NCBI RefSeq assembly: GCF_001905795.1
Contig: NZ_LIXJ01000019.1
Coordinates: 62,001 to 126,000 of the forward strand
Direction: 5' to 3'
Source of the DNA: Streptomyces sp. CB01580
GTDB lineage: Bacteria; Actinomycetota; Actinomycetes; Streptomycetales; Streptomycetaceae
DNA length: 64,000 nt
In this document: positions 38,713 through 46,773 of the stretch, one piece after another
Position numbering within the stretch: position 1 is the stretch's first letter
Layout: every line of letters starts with the position of its first letter
Translations under genes and position numbers: made by a program
The notes under the pieces: generated by a model
Database searches by the model: none
Seen by the model: only the letters and a program-made list of their open reading frames with translations
Told to the model about the DNA's origin: nothing

Positions 38713-39789
38713 TCAGAACCGGACGGTGTCCAGCGCCGGGTAGTCGACGTATCCCTTGGCGTCCCCGCCGAAGAAGGTGGACGGGTCGGGGGTGTTGAAC
38801 GGGCCGTCGGCCTTCAGCCGGGCGGGCAGGTCCGGGTTGGCGATGAACAGCGCGCCGTACGCGATGATGTCGGTGGTCCCGTCGTCGACCAGCGTGTGGT
38901 CGTCCGGCCCCGTCGGTCCGTCCGTGTGCGCGTTCAGGACGAGGACGCCGGAGAACTGCTTGCGCAGCGCGAGCGTCAGCTCACGCATCTCCACCGCCTC
39001 CAGGACATGCAGGTAGGCGAGGCCGAGCGGGTCGATCTCGCGTACGAGCGCGGTGTAGACGGCTTCCGGCGCGGGCTCGTCGATGTCGTTGTACGGGTTT
39101 CCGGGCGAGATGCGCAGCGCGGTCCGCTCCGCGCCGATCTCGGCGGCGACGGTCTTGACCACCTCGACGGCGAACCGGATGCGGGCCTCCTCGGAGCCTC
39201 CCCACTCGTCCGTGCGCAGATTGCTGTTCGGCGCGAGGAACTGGTGGATGAGGTAGCCGTTGGCGCCGTGCAGCTCGACCCCGTCGAAGCCGGCGTCGAT
39301 CGCGTTGCGGGCGGCCGAGGCGAAGTCGGCGACGGTCTGCCGGACCTCGTCGCCGGTCAGTTCGTGCGGCGTGGTGAAGTCCTTCATCCCTGCGCCGGTG
39401 AAGAGCTGTCCCGCGGGCCTGACCGCGGAGGCGCTGACCGGCGTGAGTCCGTCCGGCAGCACGACCGGGTGGCCGATCCGGCCCGCGTGCATGAGCTGGG
39501 CAAAGATCCTGCCGCCCGCGGCGTGCACCGCGTCGGTGACCTTGCGCCAGGAGGCGACCTGCTCGGCGCTGTGCAGCCCCGGGGTGCCGGGGTAGCCCTG
39601 ACCCACCACCGACGGCTGGATGCCCTCCGAGACGATGAGGCCCGCCGAGGCGCGCTGGGCGTAGTACTCGGCGACGAGATCCGTGGCGGTGCCGCCCTCA
39701 CCGGCCCGGCTGCGGGTCATCGGGGCCATGGCGATCCGGTTGGCGAGCCGGACGGCGGGCAGGTCGATCGGGTCGAACGCAGTGGTCAT
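38713..39789 (-). CDS. NADH:flavin oxidoreductase, old yellow enzyme family
   Basis: An FMN-dependent ene-reductase of about 358 aa. It has NRIAMAPMTRSRA near the N-terminus, FAQLMHAGRIGH, the substrate-binding HGANGYLIHQFLAP (H and N of the family) and NAHTDGP and FIANPDLPARL near the C-terminus. Its substrate is unknown; electrophile detoxification is usual in the family. It is divergent from a MarR regulator, with two matching operators between them, so repression relieved by a reactive ligand is likely. ATG 39789 has a GGGAGCTCCC stretch upstream. Confidence 0.92.
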   Translation of the reverse strand: MTTAFDPIDLPAVRLANRIAMAPMTRSRAGEGGTATDLVAEYYAQRASAGLIVSEGIQPSVVGQGYPGTPGLHSAEQVASWRKVTDAVHAAGGRIFAQLMHAGRIGHPVVLPDGLTPVSASAVRPAGQLFTGAGMKDFTTPHELTGDEVRQTVADFASAARNAIDAGFDGVELHGANGYLIHQFLAPNSNLRTDEWGGSEEARIRFAVEVVKTVAAEIGAERTALRISPGNPYNDIDEPAPEAVYTALVREIDPLGLAYLHVLEAVEMRELTLALRKQFSGVLVLNAHTDGPTGPDDHTLVDDGTTDIIAYGALFIANPDLPARLKADGPFNTPDPSTFFGGDAKGYVDYPALDTVRF

Positions 39790-39806
39790 GGGAGCTCCCA
39801 GAAGAA

Positions 39807-39824
39807 TATATGGTCGGCCAACTA
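39807..39824. promoter_or_regulatory. MarR-type operator 1
   Basis: TATATGGTCGGCCAACTA, 7+4+7 architecture with core TGGTCGGCCAA, shared with the palindrome at 39852. It lies just upstream of the old yellow enzyme start and in an AT-rich patch that should hold its promoter. Confidence 0.6.
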
Positions 39825-39851
39825 TTTTCCGACCGCGCCACTGTAACCCAC

Positions 39852-39869
39852 TGCTTGGCCGACCAAGCA
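39852..39869. promoter_or_regulatory. MarR-type operator 2, perfect palindrome
   Basis: TGCTTGG-CCGA-CCAAGCA is an inverted repeat with perfect 7-bp arms. On the other strand its core reads TGGTCGGCCAA, as in operator 1, with centres 45 bp apart. It lies between the divergent oxidoreductase and MarR genes. Confidence 0.68.
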
Positions 39870-39978
39870 ATGATCCGGTGAAGGTAGTGTTCGTCGAAGG
39901 AAGCGCCCGGTTCCCGCTCCCCGCCCGCCCCCGCACCACCGGGGCACGGCGGCGGCGACACCACTCCGAGGAGTCCCG

Positions 39979-40473
39979 ATGAAGGCCGAACCCGTCTGTG
40001 CCCAACCGCCGAGCGCCACCCTCGGCGGCCCGGTCAGCCATGCCGTCTCGCGGGTCGCCCGGCTGCACCGGATCGCCGCGGGCAAGCTGCTCAGGGGGCT
40101 CGGGCTCTACCCCGGCCAGGAGTTCTTGATGATGTTTCTGTGGGACGGGGGCCCGGTACGGCAGTCCGAGCTGATCAAGGTCATGGACCTGGACCCCTCC
40201 ACCGTCACCAAGATGCTCCAGCGCCTGGAGCAGGCCGGGCACGTCCGCCGCTCCCCCGACCCGGACGACCGCCGGGCCGTCCTGGTCGAGGCCACCGAGG
40301 AGAGCTGCGCGCTGCACGCGGCCGTGGGGCGGGCGTGGACGGATCTGGAGGGCCTCACCCTCGCCGGGCTGGACCCGGCCGAACGCGCGGAGCTGGCCCG
40401 GCTGCTCGGCAAGGTCGAGGAGAACCTCTGCCGGGAGGCCGCGGGGGCCGCGGACTGTCCCGGGCGCCGCTGA
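39979..40473 (+). CDS. MarR family transcriptional regulator
   Basis: A winged helix-turn-helix dimer of 164 aa. The HTH is at about residues 60-85 (QSELIKVMDLDPSTVTKMLQ), followed by the MarR wing signature DPDDRRAVLVEAT at about 95-107. Long helices at both ends form the dimer interface. The ATG is preceded by GAGGAGTCCCG. It probably represses itself and the divergent flavin oxidoreductase through the two operators. Confidence 0.92.
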   Translation: MKAEPVCAQPPSATLGGPVSHAVSRVARLHRIAAGKLLRGLGLYPGQEFLMMFLWDGGPVRQSELIKVMDLDPSTVTKMLQRLEQAGHVRRSPDPDDRRAVLVEATEESCALHAAVGRAWTDLEGLTLAGLDPAERAELARLLGKVEENLCREAAGAADCPGRR

Positions 40474-40522
40474 CCCCTGCCGAACCGGGGACGCGGGGCA
40501 CGGCCCGGTCGCCCTCGCGGAC

Positions 40523-41584
40523 TCAGCGGGCGAGCACGTCCAGGGCCCGGTCCGCGTCGGCCTCCGTGTTGTACAGGTGGAAGGCCGCGCGCAGACTTCC
40601 CGCCCGGTCCGAGACCACCACCCCGGCCCGCGCCAGCTCGGCCGCCCGTCCGCCGAGTCCGGGCACGGCCACGACGGCCGACTCCCCGGGCACCGCCTCG
40701 CGCCCCAGCCCGGCGAGCCCTTCCCGGAAGCGGGCCGCGAGCCCCGTGACGTGGGCGTGGATGGCGTCGACACCGACCTCATCCAGCAGCGCGAGGGAGT
40801 GCTCGGCCCCGTGGTACGAGAGGAAGGACAGCGGTTCGTCGTAGCGGCGGGCGCTCTGCGAGAGCCGTCGGACCGGGCCGTACGTGCTGTTCCAGGGGTC
40901 GTCGGAGGCGGCCCACGCGGCGAAGAGGGCCGGGAGGGTGCGCTGCGCCTCCTCGGTGACGGTGAGGAACGACGTGCCCCGCGGACCGAGCAGGAACTTG
41001 AAGCCACCGACGACGGTGTAGTCGTACGCCCCGGCGTCCAGCGGGAGCCAGCCGGCCGACTGGGTGGCGTCGAGCAGGGTCCGGGCGCCATGGGCCGCCG
41101 CCGCTTTCCGCACCGCGTCGAGGTCGGCGATCCGGCCGTCGGCGGACTGCACGGAGGAGAAGGCGACGAGCGCGGTCCCGGGCCGCACCGCGTCGGCCAG
41201 CGCCTCCAGCGGCACATACCGCACCCTCAGGTCGCCACGGCCCGCGAACGGGCTGACGATGGAACTGAACTCCCCCTCGGGCGCCAGGACTTCGGCCCCC
41301 GCCGGGAGCGAGGCCGCGATCAGCCCGACGTGCACGGAGACGGAACCGCCGGTGGCCACCCGGTCGGCGTCGACCCCGACGAGGCGGGCGAAACCGGCCC
41401 GGGCCGCCTCCACCGCCTCGAAGTCGCCGGAACCGACCCTGCGTCCCGTGGCGAGCTCGTCGACGAGCTTCTTCACGGCCTCCACCGCACGACGGGGCAG
41501 CAGGCCGCAGCTGGCGGTGTTGAGGTAAGTGGTCTCCGGTGCGAACTGGTCTTCCACCACACGGCTGAGCGAATCGGTCTCCAT
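40523..41584 (-). CDS. Class V aminotransferase-fold PLP enzyme
   Basis: A 353-aa fold-type I PLP enzyme related to cysteine desulfurase/isopenicillin N epimerase-like proteins. The PLP lysine is K186 in VVGGFKFLLGPRG; the aspartate is in LLDATQSAGW; the N-terminal NTASCGLLPRRAVEA is typical. It has no active-site cysteine loop of the SufS kind that I can see. ATG 41584 has GGCTGGACGC in front. It is convergent with the MarR gene, and its pathway is unknown. Confidence 0.82.
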   Translation of the reverse strand: METDSLSRVVEDQFAPETTYLNTASCGLLPRRAVEAVKKLVDELATGRRVGSGDFEAVEAARAGFARLVGVDADRVATGGSVSVHVGLIAASLPAGAEVLAPEGEFSSIVSPFAGRGDLRVRYVPLEALADAVRPGTALVAFSSVQSADGRIADLDAVRKAAAAHGARTLLDATQSAGWLPLDAGAYDYTVVGGFKFLLGPRGTSFLTVTEEAQRTLPALFAAWAASDDPWNSTYGPVRRLSQSARRYDEPLSFLSYHGAEHSLALLDEVGVDAIHAHVTGLAARFREGLAGLGREAVPGESAVVAVPGLGGRAAELARAGVVVSDRAGSLRAAFHLYNTEADADRALDVLAR

Positions 41585-41791
41585 GCGTCCAGCCTGAAGC
41601 CGCCTTGAACACCCGTCAATCACTGGCGATCAGCGAAGATCGCCGGCGATCGAAGGGAATCCAAAGGGACGCTCCCCCGTCCACCCGGGCCCTACCTCGG
41701 CCCACCGCACGGACGCGGCCCGGGTCCCCCGCCCACGCCGGGACGGCCGGGACCGCCGCCCACGCGCCCGAACCGCCGGGACCACCGGGGC

Positions 41792-42514
41792 TCAGGAGGC
41801 GCCGCCGCCGTTCTGCGGGACCTCGCAGGCACCGTCGGCGTCGCACGCCGCGGCGTCCCCGCCGATCGCGGTCAGCGGCCGGTCCTTCCACGCCTGTTCG
41901 AGCGCCTGCGCGAAGACCTCGGCGGGCTGACCGCCGGAGATCCCGTACCGCCGGTCGAGCACGAAGAACGGCACCGCGTTGGCCCCCAGCTCGGACGCCG
42001 CCCGCTCGTCCGCCCGCACCTCGTCGGCGTAGGCCTCCGGATCGGCGAGCACGGCCCGCGCCTCGTCCGCGTCGAGGCCGGCCTCGACGGCCAGCTCGAC
42101 CAGCACATCGGCGTCGTAGACGGAGCGCTCCTCGGCGAAGTTCGCCCGGTAGGCGAGGGTCAGCAGCTCGTCCTGGCGACCGCGGGCCTTGGCCAGGTGG
42201 AGCAGCCGGTGGATGTCGAAGGTGTTGCCGTGATCGCGGCCCTCGGTGAGGTAACCGAGCCCCTCGGCCCGGGCGTTGGCCGCGACGTTCTCCTCCATGG
42301 CCCGCGCCTCGTCGGGGGTTCGACCGTACTTCCGCGCCAGCATGTCGACCACCTGCACGGTGTCGCCCTTGGCGTGCCCGGGGTCGAGCTCGAAGGACCG
42401 GTGCACGACCTCGACCTGGTCGCGGTGGGCGAACCCCGCCAGGCCCTTCTCGAAGCGGGCCTTGCCGATGTAGCACCAGGGGCAGGCGATGTCGCTCCAG
42501 ATCTCGACGCGCAT
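41792..42514 (-). CDS. DsbA-family oxidoreductase, FrnE-like
   Basis: A cytosolic thioredoxin-fold protein of 240 aa with the CPWC active site at 11-14 (C11, C14), in the context WSDIACPWCYIGK. A helical insertion and the late cis-proline region GANAVPFFVLDRRYGISGGQP complete the FrnE type. The C-terminal CDADGACEVPQ adds two cysteines. It has no signal peptide, so an intracellular redox or isomerase role is more likely than periplasmic folding. ATG 42514 follows GGAGAGAAGAAGAGAC. The leader carries overlapping perfect hairpins. Confidence 0.9.
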   Translation of the reverse strand: MRVEIWSDIACPWCYIGKARFEKGLAGFAHRDQVEVVHRSFELDPGHAKGDTVQVVDMLARKYGRTPDEARAMEENVAANARAEGLGYLTEGRDHGNTFDIHRLLHLAKARGRQDELLTLAYRANFAEERSVYDADVLVELAVEAGLDADEARAVLADPEAYADEVRADERAASELGANAVPFFVLDRRYGISGGQPAEVFAQALEQAWKDRPLTAIGGDAAACDADGACEVPQNGGGAS

Positions 42515-42972
42515 GTCTCTTCTTCTCTCCGGAAGTCGGGGGCCGGGGTCCGGCCCCCGGAATCCGGGGGCCGGTGCCCGTGGCCGGGCAGCGCGAAGCA
42601 CTCCTCCGCGCACCGGAACGAACACCACGGCGGCCCCGCGCATTCCCGGAACACGAACCGGCCGGTGCGCACCACGGGCACCCCGCGCGCCACGCCGGAG
42701 CCGTCGCGACGCGGGCCCCTGTCGGCCGACGCGCCATCGGGCCACCGAGAAGGAGGATCCGCCGGAATTGCAAGCCTGGCCCGCATCCCGATTACACGAA
42801 CTGTCCTTTTCTCGGATGTGGATATTCGCCCGATCGACGTAATGGCCGCCGACGGAGTTCGGCAGTCGAGGGAAGAAAACCGCCCGCGCCTGCGCCGTAA
42901 TACTCGATGCACGCCGAGGAATGTAGCGTGCTGCCCGGTCCCGACCGGAGGCCCAGTCGCGAGGAGCCGGAA
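42515..42972. other. Divergent intergenic region between FrnE and MscL genes, alternative hairpins
   Basis: No gene. Near the FrnE start are two perfect hairpins that share one strand. 42538-42558 pairs GGGGGCCGG with CCGGCCCCC (loop GGT). 42550-42574 pairs CCGGCCCCCGG with CCGGGGGCCGG (loop AAT). Only one can form at a time. They lie 24-60 nt upstream of the FrnE start in its leader. From about 42775 on the sequence is richer in A/T and should hold the mscL promoter. Confidence 0.55.
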
Positions 42973-43416
42973 ATGCTCAAGGGGTTCAAGAACTTCATGA
43001 TGCGCGGCGATGTCGTCGTCGTAGCTGTAGGGCTCATCGTCGCATTGGCCTTCAGTACCTTGATCAAGGCGTTCACCGATTCCGTGATCAACCCCATCAT
43101 TGCGCGTGCTCAGGGCGGCCGTTCAGTCGGATTGGGGTGGCAGCTCGGCCAAGCGGGCAACAAGGCTACGTATCTTGATATCGGTTCCTTCATCTCGGCA
43201 GTCATCTACTTCGTCATCTTCATGGCCGTCGTCTACTTCCTCATCGTCGTACCGTACAAGCGATATTCGGCGCGGCACGGTGCGGTGGTCTTCGAAGAGC
43301 CGGGGCCTGTCAAGACGTGCCCGGCCTGCCTGTCCGAGGATCTGCCGGCCGCTGCCGCCAAATGTCGGTACTGCGGCACCGAGCAGCCACCGACGCCCAA
43401 AACACCACACCCCTGA
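42973..43416 (+). CDS. mscL: Large-conductance mechanosensitive channel MscL with C-terminal zinc ribbon
   Basis: A pore-forming membrane protein that releases solutes on hypo-osmotic shock. The N-terminal LKGFKNFMMRGDVVVVAVG and TM1 with VALAFSTLIKAFTDSVINP are classic MscL; TM2 is at about 73-93 and the YKR boundary follows. The C-terminus is unusual: instead of only a helical bundle it has a CPAC (C116, C119) and CRYC (C131, C134) pair, a zinc-ribbon-like module. ATG 42973 follows GAGGAGCCGGAA; an upstream ATG at 42907 is out of register with the family. Confidence 0.92.
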   Translation: MLKGFKNFMMRGDVVVVAVGLIVALAFSTLIKAFTDSVINPIIARAQGGRSVGLGWQLGQAGNKATYLDIGSFISAVIYFVIFMAVVYFLIVVPYKRYSARHGAVVFEEPGPVKTCPACLSEDLPAAAAKCRYCGTEQPPTPKTPHP

Positions 43417-43740
43417 TCGGACGGGGAGACCACGACCGTTCCGGAGTGTTTCCAGGCAGCGAAGGACCAGGGCGGCCTGGAAGCACTACCGGGTCCGCCG
43501 CTGGACCGCATGGCGGAGAGACGACGCGACGCGCGGCAGGACCCTCCGACGGCCCCGGTCCAAGCGATCTCTCCCGGGCCGCACAGGCATGGCTTTCGTG
43601 CGCTCGCCCCCCACAGCTCAACGGCCTCATCGGCCCCTGAACCATCACGGCACGGACACAGGGCCCCAAACACCTGCGCGAACGCAAGGGTGCGTGATGT
43701 GATCCAACGGGGACGAAGGTCACGATCGAGGGGGAGACTG
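43417..43740. other. Intergenic region, nothing recognised
   Basis: No gene with family features in either direction. The reading frames that cross it lack a ribosome site and codon bias. The last 20 nt carry the GAGGGGGAGACTG ribosome site of the next gene. Confidence 0.4.
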
Positions 43741-44484
43741 ATGATTTCCGAGCCGGAGATGACGGGGGACTTCGCCCCCACCGACTCCCGCGAGGTGATG
43801 GACGGTTTCGGAAGCGAGCCCGCCGGGGGATCCGGGAAGCACAGACCGTGGCTGTGGGCGCTGGGCGGGGCCGTCATGGCCACCGCCCTCTGGGCCGGGG
43901 CGTTCTTCCTGTACGGACTCGGCGACCGGAGACCGGACTTGCACGGGTACCGACTGGACAAGAATCCCTGCCCGTCCCTGCGGCTGAAGTCGCTGGGCGC
44001 GGCGATCGGACCGAGGGAGAAAGCCGATACCGGACCACGGTTCCTGAACCATGCCGCCCTCGACCAGGCGCGGTGTTTCATCTCGCTTCGGCCGACGGGC
44101 GCGGTCGACCAGCCCGGCAAGGGCTGGTCGATCAACTACGGCGTCGGAGTCACGGTGTCTCTGCACAAGGAGTCGGACCCCGGAGCCGAGTTCGAGGCCC
44201 TGCGACAGGTGACCGACACGGGCATCGACCCGGAGGCGAAGCTGGAGACAGTGCCGAATCTCGGCGAACGGGCCTACCTGCTGACCGGTGACGACGGATC
44301 CTCGGAGCTCCGGGTGCGGGAGGGCGGCGCGGTCTTCTCCCTGAATCTCTACGTCTTCACCCAGTACATGGGCGACGGCCCGGACGAGCAGCCCGACGGC
44401 GAACCGGAGGTGCCCAAGGCATCCGCCTACCACTCGGCCATGATCAGTGACATGCGCGACCTCATGGCGACGCTCAACCACTGA
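43741..44484 (+). CDS. Membrane-anchored protein of unknown function
   Basis: A 247-aa protein with an acidic N-terminus, one membrane segment at about 38-59 (WLWALGGAVMATALWAGAFFLYGL) and an extracellular domain of about 185 residues with two cysteines (NPCPS and ARCFISLRP). This layout resembles DUF3558-like sensor lipoproteins of Streptomyces, but there is no lipobox. The ATG at 43741 has GAGGGGGAGACTG before it. Its 3' end overlaps the convergent ATPase gene by 11 nt. Confidence 0.75.
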   Translation: MISEPEMTGDFAPTDSREVMDGFGSEPAGGSGKHRPWLWALGGAVMATALWAGAFFLYGLGDRRPDLHGYRLDKNPCPSLRLKSLGAAIGPREKADTGPRFLNHAALDQARCFISLRPTGAVDQPGKGWSINYGVGVTVSLHKESDPGAEFEALRQVTDTGIDPEAKLETVPNLGERAYLLTGDDGSSELRVREGGAVFSLNLYVFTQYMGDGPDEQPDGEPEVPKASAYHSAMISDMRDLMATLNH

Positions 44485-44950
44485 GGGCCTGCCCCCGCGC
44501 CCCGGTGGTCACGGCACGGACCTCGGCCCATACCGTCTTCCCGGACGGTGGGCACGGGTCCACGCCCCAGTCCACGGCGAGCGCCTCGACGATGATCAGC
44601 CCTCGCCCGCCCTCGTCCGCCTCCCGGAGCACGGCGGGGAGATCGCGTTCACCGCGCGGGTCGGTGACCTCGATCCGCAGCCGTCCGGTCGGCAGCAGGG
44701 CCAGCCCTAGACGGAACCCCCGCCCCTCCAGCCTCCCGTGCACGACCGCGTTCGTCGCCAGCTCGGCGACGACGAGCGCGGCGGCGTCGGTGCGCTCCCC
44801 GTCACGCGGCCATCCCCACGCCGCCAACTGCTCCACCGCGAGCAAGCGGGCCAGTCGGGCACCTCGGCGGGTGGCACTGAACAGCTGCGTGAACTGCTGT
44901 GCGGATGCTGCTGGTTGCGGGGTATCGATCTGTACGGATTCACTCGTCAC
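44474..44950 (-). CDS. ATP-binding protein, HATPase_c_2 anti-sigma factor-like
   Basis: A single-domain GHKL ATPase of about 158 aa like the RsbW-type proteins that sit beside XRE/DUF397 genes in Streptomyces. The N-box AALVVAELATNAVVHG is at about 77-92; the D/G boxes appear as RIEVTDPRGERD and GRGLIIVEALAVDWG. The GTG at 44950 is used although its ribosome site is poor; a start at 45013 would add 21 basic residues. It is divergent from the XRE gene and overlaps the previous convergent gene by 11 nt. Confidence 0.85.
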   Translation of the reverse strand: MTSESVQIDTPQPAASAQQFTQLFSATRRGARLARLLAVEQLAAWGWPRDGERTDAAALVVAELATNAVVHGRLEGRGFRLGLALLPTGRLRIEVTDPRGERDLPAVLREADEGGRGLIIVEALAVDWGVDPCPPSGKTVWAEVRAVTTGARGQALSG

Positions 44951-45114
44951 GCCACTCAGCGTGGTCGAGCGGCCGTACGCTGACCAGCAACGACGACGGT
45001 ACGCAGCGTGCATGTACCGGTACGCACGGCGACCGGTACCGCCCGTCCCCCGTGACGCAGGAACGGGCGGCGGCGGGCGCGGTGGGCCGATGAGCAGCGA
45101 AGGCGGGCAGCACC

Positions 45115-45972
45115 ATGGAGTTGGACGGCGCGATCGACGGCAGCGACGACTCGGAGGAAGCGGCGGACCTGTTCCGTGTGGTCGGCCGTCAAGTCCGGCT
45201 GCTGCGCGAACGGGCCGGCCTCACTCAGCGGGAACTGGGCGAACGCCTCGGGTACAGCGAGGAGCTGATCCGCTCGCTGGAACGCGGACGCAGAACGCCG
45301 CAGCCCGAATTCCTGGACTCGGCCGACGACTTGCTGAGCGCGGGCGGACTGCTCCGGTCCACGATGGAGGACGTGAAGCGCGCGAAGGCACGGGCGCGCG
45401 TGAAGCATCCGGCGTGGTTCAAGGATTACGCGAGGCTGGAGGCGGACGCTGTCGAGCTTTGCTACTACAGCAACCACACGGTGCCTGGTCTGTTTCAGAC
45501 CGAGGCGCACACACGCGCCCTGTACGCCATGCGCAAGCCCTTGCTGGACGACGAGCTCATCGAACAGCGGGTGACGTCCCGCCTGGCTCGACAGACCGTC
45601 CTGACGAAGCGCCCCGCCCCGATGGTGAGTTGCGTCATCGAGGAGGCGATCCTCCGACGCCCCATCGGTGAATGGGACGTTCACGAGGAGCAGCTCCAGG
45701 AGCTGGCCAGGCTCGGCGGGTTGCGAAACGTGGAGCTTCAGGTCATGCCGCTGGACCGACCTGAACACGCGGGCCTCGGTGGCCCGTTCATCCTCCTCAC
45801 TCCGACACGTAAACCACAGGTCGGCTACCTTGAGGTACAGAACATCAGCCGGTTGATCACCGACCCGGAGGAAGTTCGTATTCTGGCCGCACGATACGGG
45901 TGCATCCGATCGCAGGCACTCACACCGCGTGAGTCCTTGGCTCTGATCGAAAGGTTGCTGAAAGACCGATGA
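45115..45972 (+). CDS. XRE-family regulator with DUF5753 domain (WhiJ-like)
   Basis: A 285-aa DNA-binding protein. The helix-turn-helix is at about residues 25-60 (RLLRERAGLTQRELGERLGY, then ELIRSLERGRRTP). A DUF5753 domain follows to the end (YSNHTVPGLFQTEAHTRAL ... YLEVQNISRLITDPEEV). In Streptomyces such proteins pair with a small DUF397 protein and often an ATPase, as in the whiJ locus. Its stop overlaps the DUF397 start by ATGA, so the two are made together. The targets are unknown. Confidence 0.93.
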   Translation: MELDGAIDGSDDSEEAADLFRVVGRQVRLLRERAGLTQRELGERLGYSEELIRSLERGRRTPQPEFLDSADDLLSAGGLLRSTMEDVKRAKARARVKHPAWFKDYARLEADAVELCYYSNHTVPGLFQTEAHTRALYAMRKPLLDDELIEQRVTSRLARQTVLTKRPAPMVSCVIEEAILRRPIGEWDVHEEQLQELARLGGLRNVELQVMPLDRPEHAGLGGPFILLTPTRKPQVGYLEVQNISRLITDPEEVRILAARYGCIRSQALTPRESLALIERLLKDR

Positions 45973-46202
45973 AGCCCGACATCCGGGTTCAGAGCCCGGC
46001 AGACAACTCGTGGTTCAAGAGCAGCCACAGCTCCAACGAGGGCGGCGAGTGCGTCGAGGTGTCCGTTGCCGAACAGGCCGTCCTCGTCCGCGACTCGAAG
46101 GACACCGCCCGCTCCCACATCGCCCTCACCCCGACCGCATGGACGCACTTCGTGCGATACGCGGCGACTGGAGGTCCAGAACATCAGCAAGCTGATCACT
46201 GA
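45969..46202 (+). CDS. DUF397 protein, C-terminus altered by a deletion scar
   Basis: A small acidic DUF397 protein: NSWFKSSHSSNEGGECVEV, VLVRDSKDTARSHIALTPTAWTHFVRYAA. Normal members end just after this point, as the neighbour at 46308 does (YAAK). Here the frame continues as TGGPEHQQADH because the DNA runs into a remnant of a second XRE gene in another frame. The ATG overlaps the stop of the XRE gene. The core is intact, so it may still work. Confidence 0.88.
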   Translation: MKPDIRVQSPADNSWFKSSHSSNEGGECVEVSVAEQAVLVRDSKDTARSHIALTPTAWTHFVRYAATGGPEHQQADH

Positions 46203-46311
46203 CCTGGAGGAGGTACGTATGCTGTCGGCGCGATACGGCAGCATCCGAGGTCAGGCACTCAGTCCCCGCGAGTCCCTGGTACTGATCGAGAAGATCTCGG
46301 GAGAACAATGA
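46168..46311 (+). pseudogene. Remnant: last 47 codons of a second XRE/DUF5753 gene
   Basis: In the frame that ends at 46311 the sequence reads LEVQNISKLITDLEEVRM then LSARYGSIRGQALSPRES then LVLIEKISGEQ. This is collinear with the C-terminus of the intact XRE protein at 45828-45972 (LEVQNISRLITDPEEVRI and so on). The junction with the DUF397 gene lies at about 46165-46168. No start or HTH is left. Its stop overlaps the second DUF397 ATG (ATGA), as in an intact pair. Confidence 0.88.
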
Positions 46312-46508
46312 GCGATCGTCAGCCGGTCGACGAGGTCAACCTTTCCTGGTCCAAGAGTAGTTACAGCAGCGGGGAAGGCGGCGCATGCGTGGAGTTCGCC
46401 ACCGTCGATCACGCCGTCCTCGTCCGCGACTCGAAGGACACCGCCCGCTCCCACCTCACCCTCACCCCGACCGCCTGGACGCACTTCGTGCGATACGCGG
46501 CGAAGTGA
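46308..46508 (+). CDS. DUF397 protein, second copy
   Basis: A 66-aa protein with the complete DUF397 pattern LSWSKSSYSSGEGGACVEFA, then VLVRDSKDTARSHLTLTPTAWTHFVRYAAK. It is about as similar to the copy at 45969 as a recent duplicate would be. Its own XRE partner is lost (see remnant), so it may now serve the remaining XRE protein. The 265 nt after it contain no gene I can support. Confidence 0.9.
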   Translation: MSDRQPVDEVNLSWSKSSYSSGEGGACVEFATVDHAVLVRDSKDTARSHLTLTPTAWTHFVRYAAK

Positions 46509-46773
46509 GCACGCCCTGGCGTCCCCGTCCCAACAGAAAACTGCCACCCTCGCGCCCCCACTGAGGTGAGTCCGGCGTTCGAGGACGCCCGGGCAGGACG
46601 CGGCAGGCTCGTCGGCCGACGGGGCCGGGCGGCCGGGTCACTCGGCTGGCCTGGTGCGGTCGCCGCGCGGTGGTCGCGGGTTCACGCTGTGAACGTGGCG
46701 GAAGCGCGGCCAGATTCCGCTTCCGCGCCACGGTGTGCGGCGACGACCGCGCCGGCGACGAAAGGTGACAGCC

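Noticed and set aside
43510..43740. N-terminal extension of the membrane protein gene at 43741
   Set aside because: It is Arg/Pro/His-rich without codon bias, and GAGGGGGAGACTG marks the ATG at 43741.
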